Assembly: GCF_021021415.1 (NCBI RefSeq)
Contig: NZ_JAINWJ010000024.1
Span: forward strand, 1 to 56,765
Length of the DNA stretch: 56,765 nucleotides
Source of the DNA: Martelella mediterranea
GTDB lineage: Bacteria > Pseudomonadota > Alphaproteobacteria > Rhizobiales > Rhizobiaceae
Direction: 5' to 3'
Positions within the stretch are counted from its first letter, which is position 1. Each line of letters opens with the position of its first letter. Positions 8,730-17,711 of this stretch are shown here, piece by piece. The position numbers and the translations under genes are program-made. The notes beneath the pieces were generated by a model, which saw only the letters and a program-made list of their open reading frames with translations, ran no database searches and was not told the DNA's origin.

Positions 8730-10313
8730 ATGCCCGAAACGCTTGCCGAGGCGGTTGCCCGCCGCCGCACCTTCGCGATCATCTCGCATCCCGATGCCGG
8801 GAAGACCACGCTCACCGAAAAGCTGCTGCTGTTCGGCGGCGCGATCCAGCTTGCCGGCGAGGTGAAGGCGAAGAAGGACCGCATCCAGACCCGGTCCGAC
8901 TGGATGAAGATCGAGCGCGAACGCGGCATTTCGGTGGTCACCTCGGTGATGACCTTCGAATATGACAACACCGTCTACAACCTGCTCGACACGCCCGGCC
9001 ACGAGGACTTCGCCGACGACACCTATCGCACGCTGACGGCGGTGGATGCCGCGATCATGGTGATTGACGCCGCCAAGGGCATCGAGCCCCGGACGCTGAA
9101 ACTGTTCGAGGTCTGCCGGCTGCGCGATATTCCGATCATCACCTTCGTCAACAAGATGGACCGCGAGGCCCGCGACACGTTCGAAATCCTCGAGGAAGTG
9201 CAGGAAAAGCTCGCGCTCGACACCGTGCCGATGACATGGCCGATCGGCCAGGGAAAGAGCTTCGCCGGCACCTATCACCTGAAGGACAGCGCGGTGCGCT
9301 ATGGCGACAGCCAGACCGAACTGATCAGGGTGAACGGCCCGGAAGTCGTGTCGGAGAAGCTGCCGGAGCATGAGCGTCAGGACTGGGCGGAAATGGCCGA
9401 GCTTGCCATTGACGGCTATCCCGCCTTCGACCGGCAGGCGTTTCTGGAAGGCCATATGACGCCGGTCTATTTCGGCTCGGCGCTGCGGAACAACGGCGTG
9501 CGCGATCTGATCCACGCGCTTTCCGATTTCGCGCCCGCGCCGCGCGCGCAGGTGGCCGACAAGCGCACCGTGGAGGCAACGGATCCGAAGATGAGCGCCT
9601 TCGTGTTCAAGATCCAGGCCAATATGGACCCGAACCACCGGGACCGCATCGCCTTCGTGCGCGTGTGCTCCGGCACGCTGACGCGCGGCATGAAGGCGCG
9701 GCTTGCCCGCACCGGCAAGCAGATGGGCCTCACCGCCCCGCAATTCTTCTTCGCCTCGCAGCGCCAGCTTGCCGATACGGCCTATGCCGGCGATGTCGTC
9801 GGCATCCCGAACCACGGCGCGCTCCGCATCGGCGACACGCTGACCGATGGCGAGGCGCTGGTGTTCCAGGGCGTGCCGAATTTCGCGCCGGAAATCCTCC
9901 GCCGCGTGCGGCTGGAAGACGCGATGAAGGCCAAGAAGCTGAAGGAAGCCCTGCAGCAGATGGCCGAGGAAGGCGTGGTGCAGTTGTTCACGCCCGAGGA
10001 CGGCTCGCCGGCGATCGTGGGCGTCGTCGGCGCGCTGCAGCTCGACGTGCTGAAGGAGCGGCTGAAGGCGGAATACGGCCTGCCGGTGTCGTTCGAGATG
10101 GCGCGGTTTTCCGTCTGCCGCTGGATTTCGGCCGAGAAGACCGCCGATCTGGAAAAATTCATCTCCGGCCGGCGCGGGGACATCGCCCGCGACCTCGACG
10201 GCGATCCGGTGTTCATGGCGCAGGACGGCTTCTCGCTGAATTACGAAAGCGAGCGGGCGCCCGAGATCAGGATGATCGCGATCAAGGAATATCATCAGGC
10301 AAAGGCGGCCTGA
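8730..10313 (+). CDS. prfC: peptide chain release factor 3
   Basis: Class II release factor, a GTPase that removes RF1/RF2 from the ribosome after peptide release. The 527-residue length matches the family (~529). The G1 P-loop SHPDAGKTT is at residues 19-27, followed by RGISVVTSVM (switch I), DTPGHEDF (G3) and NKMDREARD (G4). An open frame continues upstream through the repeat, but homology starts at PETLAEAVARRRTFAIISH, so ATG 8730 (AGGA ten bases before) is chosen. The downstream dehydrogenase starts one base after the stop codon, so the two are probably co-transcribed. Confidence 0.96.
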   Translation: MPETLAEAVARRRTFAIISHPDAGKTTLTEKLLLFGGAIQLAGEVKAKKDRIQTRSDWMKIERERGISVVTSVMTFEYDNTVYNLLDTPGHEDFADDTYRTLTAVDAAIMVIDAAKGIEPRTLKLFEVCRLRDIPIITFVNKMDREARDTFEILEEVQEKLALDTVPMTWPIGQGKSFAGTYHLKDSAVRYGDSQTELIRVNGPEVVSEKLPEHERQDWAEMAELAIDGYPAFDRQAFLEGHMTPVYFGSALRNNGVRDLIHALSDFAPAPRAQVADKRTVEATDPKMSAFVFKIQANMDPNHRDRIAFVRVCSGTLTRGMKARLARTGKQMGLTAPQFFFASQRQLADTAYAGDVVGIPNHGALRIGDTLTDGEALVFQGVPNFAPEILRRVRLEDAMKAKKLKEALQQMAEEGVVQLFTPEDGSPAIVGVVGALQLDVLKERLKAEYGLPVSFEMARFSVCRWISAEKTADLEKFISGRRGDIARDLDGDPVFMAQDGFSLNYESERAPEIRMIAIKEYHQAKAA

Positions 10314-10314
10314 C

Positions 10315-11184
10315 ATGGCGGACAAGGAGACGATCGGCATTTGCGGCATGGGCCGCATGGGCACCGCCATGGCGCGCCGGCTTTCCGCCTATGGTTTTCC
10401 GCTGGTGGTCTGGTCGCGCGGCGGCGTTTCGATGGAGCTTGCCTCCGAGACCCATGCCGAGGTCGCGCTGAACCCGGCAACGCTCGCCCGCAAGGCCGAT
10501 ATCATTCTCACCTCGCTGATCGACGATGCGGCGGTGGAGGCGGTGCTCGACGCACTGCTGACCACCTCGCTTCCCGGCAAGCTGGTGGTTGAGACCTCGA
10601 CCGTCAGCCCCGCTTTGCTGAAGCGCTATTCGGCGGGCATCAAGGCCAAGGGCGGCAGCGCCATCGACGCGCCGATCTCCGGCGGTCCGGAACTGGTGAT
10701 TTCCGGCAAGGCCGGGCTCTATATCGGCGGCGCGGATGTCGATTTCGAACGCTTCATGCCGGTTGCCGACACGCTCTCCGACCGCATTCACCACACCGGC
10801 CCGCTCGGCACCGGCGCAGCGGCCAAGATCGTCAATAACATGGTGCTTTGCGGCTATTGGGAAGTGTTGCGCGAGGCGCTGATGACCGGCAAACGCGCCG
10901 GCCTCAGCCTCGACAAGATGCTCGATATGCTGATGACCAGCCCCGCCGGCACGCCAGCGCTGAAGGCCCGCGCCCCGCGCATTCGCGGCCATGACAGGAG
11001 CGTGGGTTTTCCCGTGCACGGCGCGGTGAAGGATGCCACACTGTTTGCAAGCGTCGCCGACAGCTACGATGTCGATACGCCGGCGATCGACGCGGCCCTT
11101 GCCAGCTACAAGGCCTGCCTTGAAAGCGGCAGCGGCGACGAAGACCTCTCGGCGATGCTGCGGATGGCGCTGTCGCAGGATTGA
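10315..11184 (+). CDS. NAD(P)-dependent beta-hydroxyacid dehydrogenase (3-hydroxyisobutyrate dehydrogenase-like)
   Basis: A 289-residue member of the 6-phosphogluconate/3-hydroxyisobutyrate dehydrogenase superfamily. The N-terminal Rossmann motif is GICGMGRMGTAMARR, the substrate-binding signature DAPISGG lies near residues 119-125, and the catalytic lysine is in AAAKIVNNM near residue 165. The exact hydroxyacid cannot be inferred; relatives act on 3-hydroxyisobutyrate, tartronate semialdehyde, D-threonate or similar. It begins one base after the prfC stop, suggesting coupling, although there is no obvious functional link to translation termination. Confidence 0.9.
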   Translation: MADKETIGICGMGRMGTAMARRLSAYGFPLVVWSRGGVSMELASETHAEVALNPATLARKADIILTSLIDDAAVEAVLDALLTTSLPGKLVVETSTVSPALLKRYSAGIKAKGGSAIDAPISGGPELVISGKAGLYIGGADVDFERFMPVADTLSDRIHHTGPLGTGAAAKIVNNMVLCGYWEVLREALMTGKRAGLSLDKMLDMLMTSPAGTPALKARAPRIRGHDRSVGFPVHGAVKDATLFASVADSYDVDTPAIDAALASYKACLESGSGDEDLSAMLRMALSQD

Positions 11185-11188
11185 CGAC

Positions 11189-11593
11189 TTATTCAGTTGC
11201 GTTGCCCGGAAGCGCAGTAACCTCGTCAAGCCAGGGAACCGCCGAGCGACACCAGATCTGCCGTTTCGGCGGCAAAACATCGCGCTGGTCGATCATGCCC
11301 CAGCGGATCCCCCAATCGTCTTCATCGGCCCCTTCGCCGCCGGTAAACAGCGGCGAGCCGCAGTCTTCGCAGAAAAACTGCTCGCGTTTGCGTCCGCTCT
11401 CGGCCATTTTCCAATAGCTGCGGGTTACGCCGGATGTGATCTCGACATCGGCACGGGGCACGAGAGCGGTGGTGCGATAGGGCGAGCCGCTCAGGCGCTG
11501 ACAATCGGTGCAATGGCAGATCACCACAGCGTCCGGATCGATTTCGGCTTCGAAGCGGACCTTGCCGCAATAGCATCCGCCGGTGATCTTCAT
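11189..11593 (-). CDS. GFA/CENP-V-fold zinc protein
   Basis: A 134-residue protein of the GFA (glutathione-dependent formaldehyde-activating enzyme-like) family. It has the zinc-binding cysteines of the fold: the N-terminal GGCYCGKVRFEA, then CHCTDCQRLSGS, and a later FFCEDCGSPLF. The family name comes from one enzyme; most members have no proven function, so none is claimed here. The start at 11593 (MKITGG) has GGAG nine bases upstream; an open extension of 19 codons is not supported. It is convergent with the dehydrogenase (4-base gap) and divergent from cueR. Confidence 0.85.
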   Translation of the reverse strand: MKITGGCYCGKVRFEAEIDPDAVVICHCTDCQRLSGSPYRTTALVPRADVEITSGVTRSYWKMAESGRKREQFFCEDCGSPLFTGGEGADEDDWGIRWGMIDQRDVLPPKRQIWCRSAVPWLDEVTALPGNATE

Positions 11594-11719
11594 GCGAACT
11601 CCGTTTCTTGAAGGTTCATCACCGTCGCACGAAGACAGGCGGCGAGACAACGGCCACGGACTTGAAGAATTTTGAAGCAGGCATCACATCTGCTGAACAG
11701 ATGATCGGAGAAATTGGCC

Positions 11720-12118
11720 ATGAACATCGGACAGGCTGCGAAACAATCGGGACTGCCGCCCAAGACCATCCGCTATTACGAGGAAATCGGCCTTGTCGTC
11801 GCAGACCGGGCCGAGAACGGCTATCGCGATTATTCCGCCAACCATGTCCACCGGCTGAATTTCATTCACCGTTCGCGCGATCTCGGCTTTTCGGTCGAGG
11901 AGTGCCGTCTGCTGCTGTCGCTCTATGACGACGACGCCCGCGAAAGCGCCGAAGTGAAGGCGCTAGCGACCGCCAAGATCGCGGAGATCGACGAGAAGCT
12001 CGCACGCCTCGCCGGCCTGAAGGCGACCCTCCAGCACCTCGCCGATCATTGCCATGGCGACCACCGGCCGGACTGCCCGATCCTGGAGGAACTTTCCTCG
12101 GGCAGTTGCTGCAAATGA
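11720..12118 (+). CDS. cueR: CueR-type copper-responsive MerR regulator
   Basis: A 132-residue MerR-family activator. The N-terminal winged helix (MNIGQAAKQSGLPPKTIRYYE) is followed by a dimerisation helix and a C-terminal metal loop. There, CHGDHRPDCPI supplies the two cysteines used by CueR for Cu(I), with a further CC pair at the C-terminus (SGSCCK). ATG 11720 has GGAG nine bases upstream; a TTG two codons earlier is poorly placed. CueR usually controls a copper-exporting P-type ATPase and copper chaperone; neither is in this window, and I see no clear CueR operator near it. It is convergent with hbdA with a 4-base gap. Confidence 0.88.
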   Translation: MNIGQAAKQSGLPPKTIRYYEEIGLVVADRAENGYRDYSANHVHRLNFIHRSRDLGFSVEECRLLLSLYDDDARESAEVKALATAKIAEIDEKLARLAGLKATLQHLADHCHGDHRPDCPILEELSSGSCCK

Positions 12119-12122
12119 GGGC

Positions 12123-13004
12123 TTACCGCGTCGGCACCGGCTCCTCGCCGCGATAATCGTAGAACCCGCGCCCGGATTTGCGGCCGAGCCAGCCGGCGTC
12201 GACATATTTCACCAGCAGCGGACACGGGCGATATTTATTGTCGGCCAAGCCTTCATGCAGCATCTGCATGCCCGAAAGGCAGGTATCAAGACCGATGAAA
12301 TCGGCAAGCTCAAGCGGCCCCATCGGGTGGCGGGCGCCGAGCTTCATCGCGGTATCGATGTGGTCGACGGTCCCGACGCCTTCATAAAGAACATAGATCG
12401 CCTCGTTGATCATCGGCAGCAGGATGCGGTTGACGATGAAGGCCGGGAAGTCCTCCGAAACGGTCGGCGTCTTGCCGAGCGCGCGCACGAATTCCCGCGC
12501 CGTTTCAAAGGTCGCCTCCTCGGTGGCGATGCCGCGCACCAGTTCCACAAGTTCCATCACCGGCACCGGGTTCATGAAATGCACGCCCATGAACCGCTCC
12601 GGCCGATCGGTGGCGGCGGCAAGCCGGGTGATCGAAAAGGACGAGGTATTGCTGGCAAGCAGGGTTTCCGGCTTCAGGATCGGGCAAAGTTTCGCGTAAA
12701 GCGCCCGCTTTTCCGCCTCGTCCTCGGTGATCGCCTCGATCACGATATCGGCGGAGGCAAGGTCCTGGAGGTCGGACGAGGCGGTGATCAGCTTCAGCGC
12801 CTTCTTGCGGTCGTCATCGCTAAGCTTGCCGGAGGTGACCTGTCGCGCCAGATTGCCGTTGATGGTGGCAAGCCCGCGCTCGATCTGCTGCTGTCCGGCG
12901 TCGATCAGGTGGACGTCGTAGCCGGCGACTGCGCAGACATGGGCGACGCCGCAGCCCATGGCCCCGGCGCCGATCACACCGACGCGCTTGATAGTATCGG
13001 CCAT
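12123..13004 (-). CDS. 3-hydroxybutyryl-CoA dehydrogenase
   Basis: NAD(H)-dependent oxidation of 3-hydroxybutyryl-CoA to acetoacetyl-CoA, used in fatty acid and butyrate/PHB metabolism. The 293-residue protein has the Rossmann motif VGVIGAGAMGCGVAHV near its start, the catalytic His in GVHFMNPVPVMELVE near residue 140, and the C-terminal helical domain with NRILLPMINEA. The start at 13004 has GAGGGAG upstream; the frame is open another 125 codons but that is antisense to dxr. In related rhizobia this gene type (hbdA) often sits next to etfBA, which here are 24 kb away. Confidence 0.93.
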   Translation of the reverse strand: MADTIKRVGVIGAGAMGCGVAHVCAVAGYDVHLIDAGQQQIERGLATINGNLARQVTSGKLSDDDRKKALKLITASSDLQDLASADIVIEAITEDEAEKRALYAKLCPILKPETLLASNTSSFSITRLAAATDRPERFMGVHFMNPVPVMELVELVRGIATEEATFETAREFVRALGKTPTVSEDFPAFIVNRILLPMINEAIYVLYEGVGTVDHIDTAMKLGARHPMGPLELADFIGLDTCLSGMQMLHEGLADNKYRPCPLLVKYVDAGWLGRKSGRGFYDYRGEEPVPTR

Positions 13005-13200
13005 CTCGCACTCCCTCGTTCCTCGTCTTTCGGCCACCGCAGGCGGCCCCGGACTTTGATAAAGCCTCGGGTGCGGTTTTTCCAGTGCCTTGCGGCGGAC
13101 CGCCCGACCGCGCCACAAAGCGCGGGAATATCCGCCCGCCCCCTGTTGTCGCCCCGAAAAACCCGCTAGAGCCTGACGGACAGGAACGACAGGCGGAAAC

Positions 13201-14364
13201 ATGCAGACGCGACGCATCGCAATCTTCGGCGCGACCGGCTCCATCGGTATCAACACGCTCGATGTCATCGCCCAGCTTGGCGGACGGGACGCCTTCGAGA
13301 TCACCGCAGTGACCGGTAATTCGAATGTCGAGGCGCTCGCCCGGCTCGCGATCGAACACGGCGCCGCCATGGCTGTCACCGCTGATGAAAGCCGCTATGA
13401 CGACCTGAAGCAAGAACTTTCCGGCACCGGCATCGAAGCCGCTTCGGGCGCCAGCGGTCTCGATGAGGCGGCCAGCTGCAACAATGACATCGTGATGGCC
13501 GCGATCGTCGGCACGGCCGGGCTCGCCCCGACGCTGAAGGCGGCTGCCGCCGGCGCTGATATCGCGCTTGCCAACAAGGAATGCCTGGTTTCCGCCGGTC
13601 CGCTGTTCATGGACGCGGTGAAACGCGGCGGCGGCATGCTGATCCCGGTCGACAGCGAGCATTCCGCGATCTTCCAGGTGTTTGAGGAAAACCAGCGCCG
13701 CGCGCTCGACCGGGTGATCATCACCGCATCCGGCGGCCCGTTCCGTCAGATGTCGCTGGACGAGATGCGTCATGTCGATGCGGCCACCGCGCGCGCTCAT
13801 CCCAACTGGTCGATGGGTCTGAAAATCTCGATCGACAGCGCTTCGATGTTCAACAAGGCGCTGGAAATGATCGAGGCGCAGCATCTGTTCGACCTTGCAC
13901 CCGGACAGGTGGAGGTGGTGGTCCACCCCCAGTCTATCATCCATTCCATGGTCGGTTACGCCGATGGCTCGATCCTCGCCCAGCTCGGCGCGCCCGACAT
14001 GCGCACCGCCATCGGCTATGCGCTCGCCTACCCCGAGCGCCGCCCGCTTTCGGTGGAAAGGCTGGATTTCGCCAAGCTTGCGCGGCTGGATTTCGAAGCG
14101 CCCGACGAGACCCGCTTCCCGGCACTGAAGCTTGCACGGCGTGCCATGGAGCGCGGCGGGCTGCAGGGCGCGGTGCTGAACGGCGCCAAGGAAGTCGCGC
14201 TCGAAGCCTTCATCGAAGGCCGCTGCGGCTTTCTGGAAATGGCGGAAATCACCGAAGCCGTGATGGCGGAGATGGACAATCTCCCCGCCGCGACGACGAT
14301 CGATGACGTCTACCAGGCCGACAGCGAAGCGCGACGGCGCGCAGCCAGCCTGCTCAGGCGTTAA
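13201..14364 (+). CDS. dxr: 1-deoxy-D-xylulose 5-phosphate reductoisomerase
   Basis: Second enzyme of the MEP isoprenoid pathway; converts DXP to MEP with NADPH and a divalent metal. The 387-residue product has the NADPH motif GATGSIG at 10-16, ANKECLV, the metal/substrate block SEHSAIFQ, PNWSMG, MFNKALEM and the C-terminal NGAKEVA. The start follows AGGCGGAAAC. It is a free-standing dxr, away from the bamA-lpxD-type cluster where dxr often sits. Its last 11 bases overlap the convergent serine hydrolase gene. Confidence 0.96.
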   Translation: MQTRRIAIFGATGSIGINTLDVIAQLGGRDAFEITAVTGNSNVEALARLAIEHGAAMAVTADESRYDDLKQELSGTGIEAASGASGLDEAASCNNDIVMAAIVGTAGLAPTLKAAAAGADIALANKECLVSAGPLFMDAVKRGGGMLIPVDSEHSAIFQVFEENQRRALDRVIITASGGPFRQMSLDEMRHVDAATARAHPNWSMGLKISIDSASMFNKALEMIEAQHLFDLAPGQVEVVVHPQSIIHSMVGYADGSILAQLGAPDMRTAIGYALAYPERRPLSVERLDFAKLARLDFEAPDETRFPALKLARRAMERGGLQGAVLNGAKEVALEAFIEGRCGFLEMAEITEAVMAEMDNLPAATTIDDVYQADSEARRRAASLLRR

Positions 14365-15469
14365 AAAGCGCCCGCCATATTTCTCCGGGGAAGGCACCGT
14401 TGCATCCTTCGACAGCGGTGTTCGTCATGATGACGGCCGCCGTGCCGGTTGCCGGGTCCAGAGCCCAGCAATTGCCGTAGACCCCGCCCCAGGTCACGGC
14501 CCCTTCCGGCAGGGCCGTTCCGGCTTCAGCCGGATTGACGACAACCGATCCGACATAGCCGAATGTCTTGCCTGGCCTAACGGCCAGAGCCCCGGTCTGC
14601 GTGGAAAGCGCCGCCCTGGCGGTCTCCGGCGTCAACAGACCGTGCGGACGGAGAAGATCCTGCAACAGTCTCAGGAAATCGCCGGCCGTCCCCGCCATCC
14701 CGGCGCCACCGGACTGGTAGGCGCGGGGGTTGAAGATGCGCGCCGGCTCGAACGTGAAGGCGATGCCGTCTGCGTCATGCACCGTATGGCGCGTGCCCAT
14801 GCGCTCCGGCTCGGGCGTGCCGTCCCCATAGGGCGTTGCCAGCCGTCGCGGGTCGGTGACGGAAAACCGCGTGTCGTCCATGCCGAGCGGGTCGGCCACA
14901 TGTTGCCGGATAACGGCTTCCAGCTCGACCCCGGCGACAGAAGACAGCATCGCGCCGAGAATGTCGATCGCCACGGAATAGGCCCATGCCGTGCCGGGCG
15001 CAAAGGCGAGCGGAAAATGGTTCAGCCTGGAAAAATTCTGCTCGAAGGTAAGATCGGTATCGGTGAGACCCGTATTCACCGTTTCGCCGGGCGGCAGTTG
15101 GCCGGCGCCGCCGGTATAATCCAGTCCGGCCGTATGGGTGAGGAGGTGACGAACGCGGATATCGGCGGGCGCGCCATCCGGGCCGGTTGGTTGAAACCAG
15201 GGCAGATAATCGCTCACTTTGTCATCAAGCGAAAACAACCCCTTCTCCATCATCACCAGAGCCGTCGTCGCGACAATCGGCTTGGTGACGGAGGCAAGGC
15301 GGAAAATCGTATCTGCGGCAACAGGTTGCCCGCTTTCGCGATCGGCGAGACCGGCGGCGCGGGAAAAGATGAGTTCATCGCCGCGCGCAACCATGACGAC
15401 GGCGCCCATGATTCGCTTCTCGCCGATGGCCATGTCGATGGCCGCGTTTACACGTGTTTCAATTGTCAT
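14354..15469 (-). CDS. serine hydrolase of the class C beta-lactamase/esterase family
   Basis: A 371-residue protein with the beta-lactamase-fold nucleophile motif SVTK (SxxK) near residue 60 and HLLTHTAGL. The second motif reads YSV rather than the YxN of true class C beta-lactamases and DD-peptidases. That change and the absence of a signal peptide (it starts MTIETRVNAA) suggest a cytoplasmic esterase of the EstB type rather than a beta-lactamase. The substrate is unknown. GGAG lies nine bases before the ATG. The 3' end overlaps dxr by 11 bases. Confidence 0.85.
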   Translation of the reverse strand: MTIETRVNAAIDMAIGEKRIMGAVVMVARGDELIFSRAAGLADRESGQPVAADTIFRLASVTKPIVATTALVMMEKGLFSLDDKVSDYLPWFQPTGPDGAPADIRVRHLLTHTAGLDYTGGAGQLPPGETVNTGLTDTDLTFEQNFSRLNHFPLAFAPGTAWAYSVAIDILGAMLSSVAGVELEAVIRQHVADPLGMDDTRFSVTDPRRLATPYGDGTPEPERMGTRHTVHDADGIAFTFEPARIFNPRAYQSGGAGMAGTAGDFLRLLQDLLRPHGLLTPETARAALSTQTGALAVRPGKTFGYVGSVVVNPAEAGTALPEGAVTWGGVYGNCWALDPATGTAAVIMTNTAVEGCNGAFPGEIWRALFNA

Positions 15470-15532
15470 GACGAAGGTCTCCGCTACGGTTTTGCCAGAG
15501 CAGAACGCCGGAGGCCGAAAACTTCAAGAAAA

Positions 15533-15556
15533 AAGCGGGCCGTGTTCCGCCCGCTT
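15533..15556 (-). terminator. Rho-independent terminator of hemA
   Basis: An 8-bp stem (AAGCGGGC/GCCCGCTT) with an 8-base loop about 35 bases past the hemA stop. In the hemA direction it is followed by TTTTTTCTT, a proper U-tract. Confidence 0.8.
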
Positions 15557-15591
15557 CTGAAAAAATCGTCCCGGCGCGGGTGCTGCCGCCA

Positions 15592-16806
15592 TCAGGCGAC
15601 GGCGCGCGCCAGAGCACACTGCGACCACAGCGAATGCAGCGCCGAAACAAGGTGGTCCATGTCGGCATCGGTGTGCAGCGGGGTCGGCGTGAAGCGCAGG
15701 CGCTCGGTCTTGCGCGGCACGGTCGGATAGTTGATCGGCTGGACATAGACGCCGAAATCGTCGAGCAGAATGTCCGAAATCCACTTGCACTTGGAGGCGT
15801 CGCCCACCATCACCGGCACGATATGGCTCGGATTCGGCATATGCGGAATGCCCTGGCGGTCGAGCTTGGCGCGCAGCGTATCGACCCGTTCGCGATGGCG
15901 GGTCCGCTCGATCTGGCTGACCTTGAGGTGACGGATCGATGCGACGGCACCGGCGGCAAGCGCCGGCGGCAGCGCGGTGGTGAAGATGAAGCCCGAGGCG
16001 AAGGAGCGGATGAAATCGACGACCGCCTTCGACCCGGTGATATAGCCGCCCATGACGCCGAAGGCCTTGCCGAGCGTGCCCTCGATAATCGTGATCCTGT
16101 CCATCAGCCCCTCGCGTTCGGCAACGCCGCCGCCGCGCGGGCCATACATGCCGACGGCATGGACCTCGTCGAGATAGGTCATCGCGCCGTATTTGTCGGC
16201 GAGATCGCAGATTTCCTTGATGGGAGCGATGTCGCCATCCATCGAATAGACCGATTCGAAGGCGATCAGCTTCGGCGCATCCGGATCGGCGGCCTTCAGC
16301 TTGGCCTCGAGATCGTTCAGGTCATTGTGGCGGAAGATCGCCCGTGCCGATTTGCCGTGGCGGATGCCCTCGATCATCGAGGCGTGGTTGAGCGCGTCGG
16401 AGAAGATGATCAGGCCTGGAATCTTTTCGCCCAGCGTGCCGAGCGTCGCCCAGTTGGAGACATAGCCCGAGGTGAAGATCAGGGCTGCTTCCTTGTGGTG
16501 GAGATCGGCCAGTTCCTGCTCAAGCTGGACGTGGTAGTAATTGGTGCCGGAAATATTGCGGGTGCCGCCGGCCCCTGCCCCGCAAGCCTCGATCGCCTCC
16601 TGCATGGCGGCGATCACGGTGGGACACTGGCCCATGCCGAGATAATCGTTGGAACACCAGACGGTGACGTTGGAGGCGGCGCCATCCTTGAACCGGGAGG
16701 CGCGCGGGAATTCGCCGCGATGGCGCTTCAGTTCGGCGAAAACGCGGTAGCGGCCCTCATCATGCAGTTCCGCCAGCTCGTTTTTGAAGAATGCTTCGAA
16801 ATCCAT
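15592..16806 (-). CDS. hemA: 5-aminolevulinate synthase (C4 pathway)
   Basis: Pyridoxal-phosphate enzyme condensing glycine and succinyl-CoA to 5-aminolevulinate, the first step of tetrapyrrole synthesis in alphaproteobacteria. The 404-residue product shows the family signatures [22 protein letters not shown], the aspartate in [10 protein letters not shown], and the Schiff-base lysine in [10 protein letters not shown]. Length equals other bacterial ALAS. The intergenic region upstream carries an FNR/FixK-type box at 16966-16979, consistent with oxygen control of haem synthesis. A terminator follows at 15533-15556. Confidence 0.97.
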   Translation of the reverse strand: MDFEAFFKNELAELHDEGRYRVFAELKRHRGEFPRASRFKDGAASNVTVWCSNDYLGMGQCPTVIAAMQEAIEACGAGAGGTRNISGTNYYHVQLEQELADLHHKEAALIFTSGYVSNWATLGTLGEKIPGLIIFSDALNHASMIEGIRHGKSARAIFRHNDLNDLEAKLKAADPDAPKLIAFESVYSMDGDIAPIKEICDLADKYGAMTYLDEVHAVGMYGPRGGGVAEREGLMDRITIIEGTLGKAFGVMGGYITGSKAVVDFIRSFASGFIFTTALPPALAAGAVASIRHLKVSQIERTRHRERVDTLRAKLDRQGIPHMPNPSHIVPVMVGDASKCKWISDILLDDFGVYVQPINYPTVPRKTERLRFTPTPLHTDADMDHLVSALHSLWSQCALARAVA

Positions 16807-16965
16807 TACCCAGATGCTCCACCACCGGCCTTGTTGTTTTTGACAAGTTTCGACGAAGATCGCTCCCCGTCAACCCGCATCGCGGCCTGTTTCCTGTCCT
16901 GCGACAATCAGCCCTTAGTTTGAACTATTCCAAACTTTACCTACGCGCAACCGCCTCGGCAAAAC

Positions 16966-16979
16966 TTGATCAGGGTCAA
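16966..16979 (-). promoter_or_regulatory. FNR/FixK-type box upstream of hemA
   Basis: TTGATCAGGGTCAA is a perfect TTGAT-N4-GTCAA match to the FNR/FixK consensus. Its centre is about 166 bases before the hemA ATG, so the hemA transcript would have a long leader, or the box serves an upstream promoter. The 414 bases between hemA and the lipoprotein gene at 17221 hold no gene I can support; apart from this box I see only AT-richer sequence. FNR-family control of hemA is established in Rhodobacter. No fnr/fixK gene is in the window. Confidence 0.7.
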
Positions 16980-17220
16980 TTTGCCGCACAGATTCGGATT
17001 TTTCAGAAATATGGAACATATCAATTCCCCGGACATTAACCATCTACCTAAGGCGTAATAGGCCGGCGCAAGACCTTTTTGCTTTTCGCCGGAACGCTAT
17101 TCGGGTATGTGTTGGAAGAGCGGCCGCAGGCTGCATGTGAGGGACGGCGGCGATCAGGTCCGGGACAATGGAGCGGTCGGATCGCGGCGGAACCAAAGCG
17201 CAAAAGGTGATGAGGGAATC

Positions 17221-17502
17221 ATGAAAAAGATTTTTGCAGGAATTGTGATCGGCGTTGCTTCGCTTGCGGCAACGGCCTGCACGCCCACCCAGGAAGGTGC
17301 GGCCATCGGCGCCGGCACCGGCGCCCTGGTCGGCACGGCGATTGACGGCGGCGGCCTCGGCGGCGCGCTCGTTGGCGGCGCGATTGGCGCTGGCGCCGGT
17401 GCTCTTGTTGGCCGCGCGGTCGAGAACCAGCCCGGCAAGTGCTACTATCGTGACCGCTACGGTCGCGAATACACCGACGATTGCCCCCCCGGCTACCGGT
17501 AA
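17221..17502 (+). CDS. small Gly-zipper lipoprotein
   Basis: A 93-residue lipoprotein. The lipobox LAATAC at residues ~15-20 follows a short positively charged hydrophobic signal. The mature part is a glycine-zipper (AAIGAGTGALVG, GGALVGGAIGAGAGALVG) and ends in a short Tyr/Arg/Asp-rich tail with two cysteines. Such YMGG/OmpA-type Gly-zipper lipoproteins insert in or line the outer membrane; a specific role is not known. ATG 17221 follows GATGAGGGAATC; the frame is open 38 codons upstream without signal-like features. Confidence 0.85.
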   Translation: MKKIFAGIVIGVASLAATACTPTQEGAAIGAGTGALVGTAIDGGGLGGALVGGAIGAGAGALVGRAVENQPGKCYYRDRYGREYTDDCPPGYR

Positions 17503-17508
17503 GAAACA

Positions 17509-17536
17509 GGGCCGCCGCCTCAAAAGGAGGCGGCCC
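17509..17536 (+). terminator. GC-rich hairpin after the lipoprotein gene
   Basis: GGGCCGCC...GGCGGCCC (or an alternative GCCGCCTC/GAGGCGGC pairing) directly follows the stop codon. There is no U-tract behind it, so it may stabilise the 3' end rather than terminate by itself. Confidence 0.4.
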
Positions 17537-17711
17537 CGCCAAGGCGCGTCAATTGCGGCGATTGTCCATGGCAAACGAGACCCGACATACAGCGACCGTA
17601 ACCAACGGTTAATGCTGTTGCCGGGTTTTCGGTTTTCTTGGGCTATGCATTTGGAAACCTGCTAATATTTTATCGCATATGTAATTTTTAGCGATCCGGT
17701 TCGAGTTGAAG

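Noticed and set aside
16807-17220. A riboswitch or small RNA in the hemA leader
   Set aside because: No known riboswitch core or strong hairpin could be recognised; only the FNR-type box stands out.
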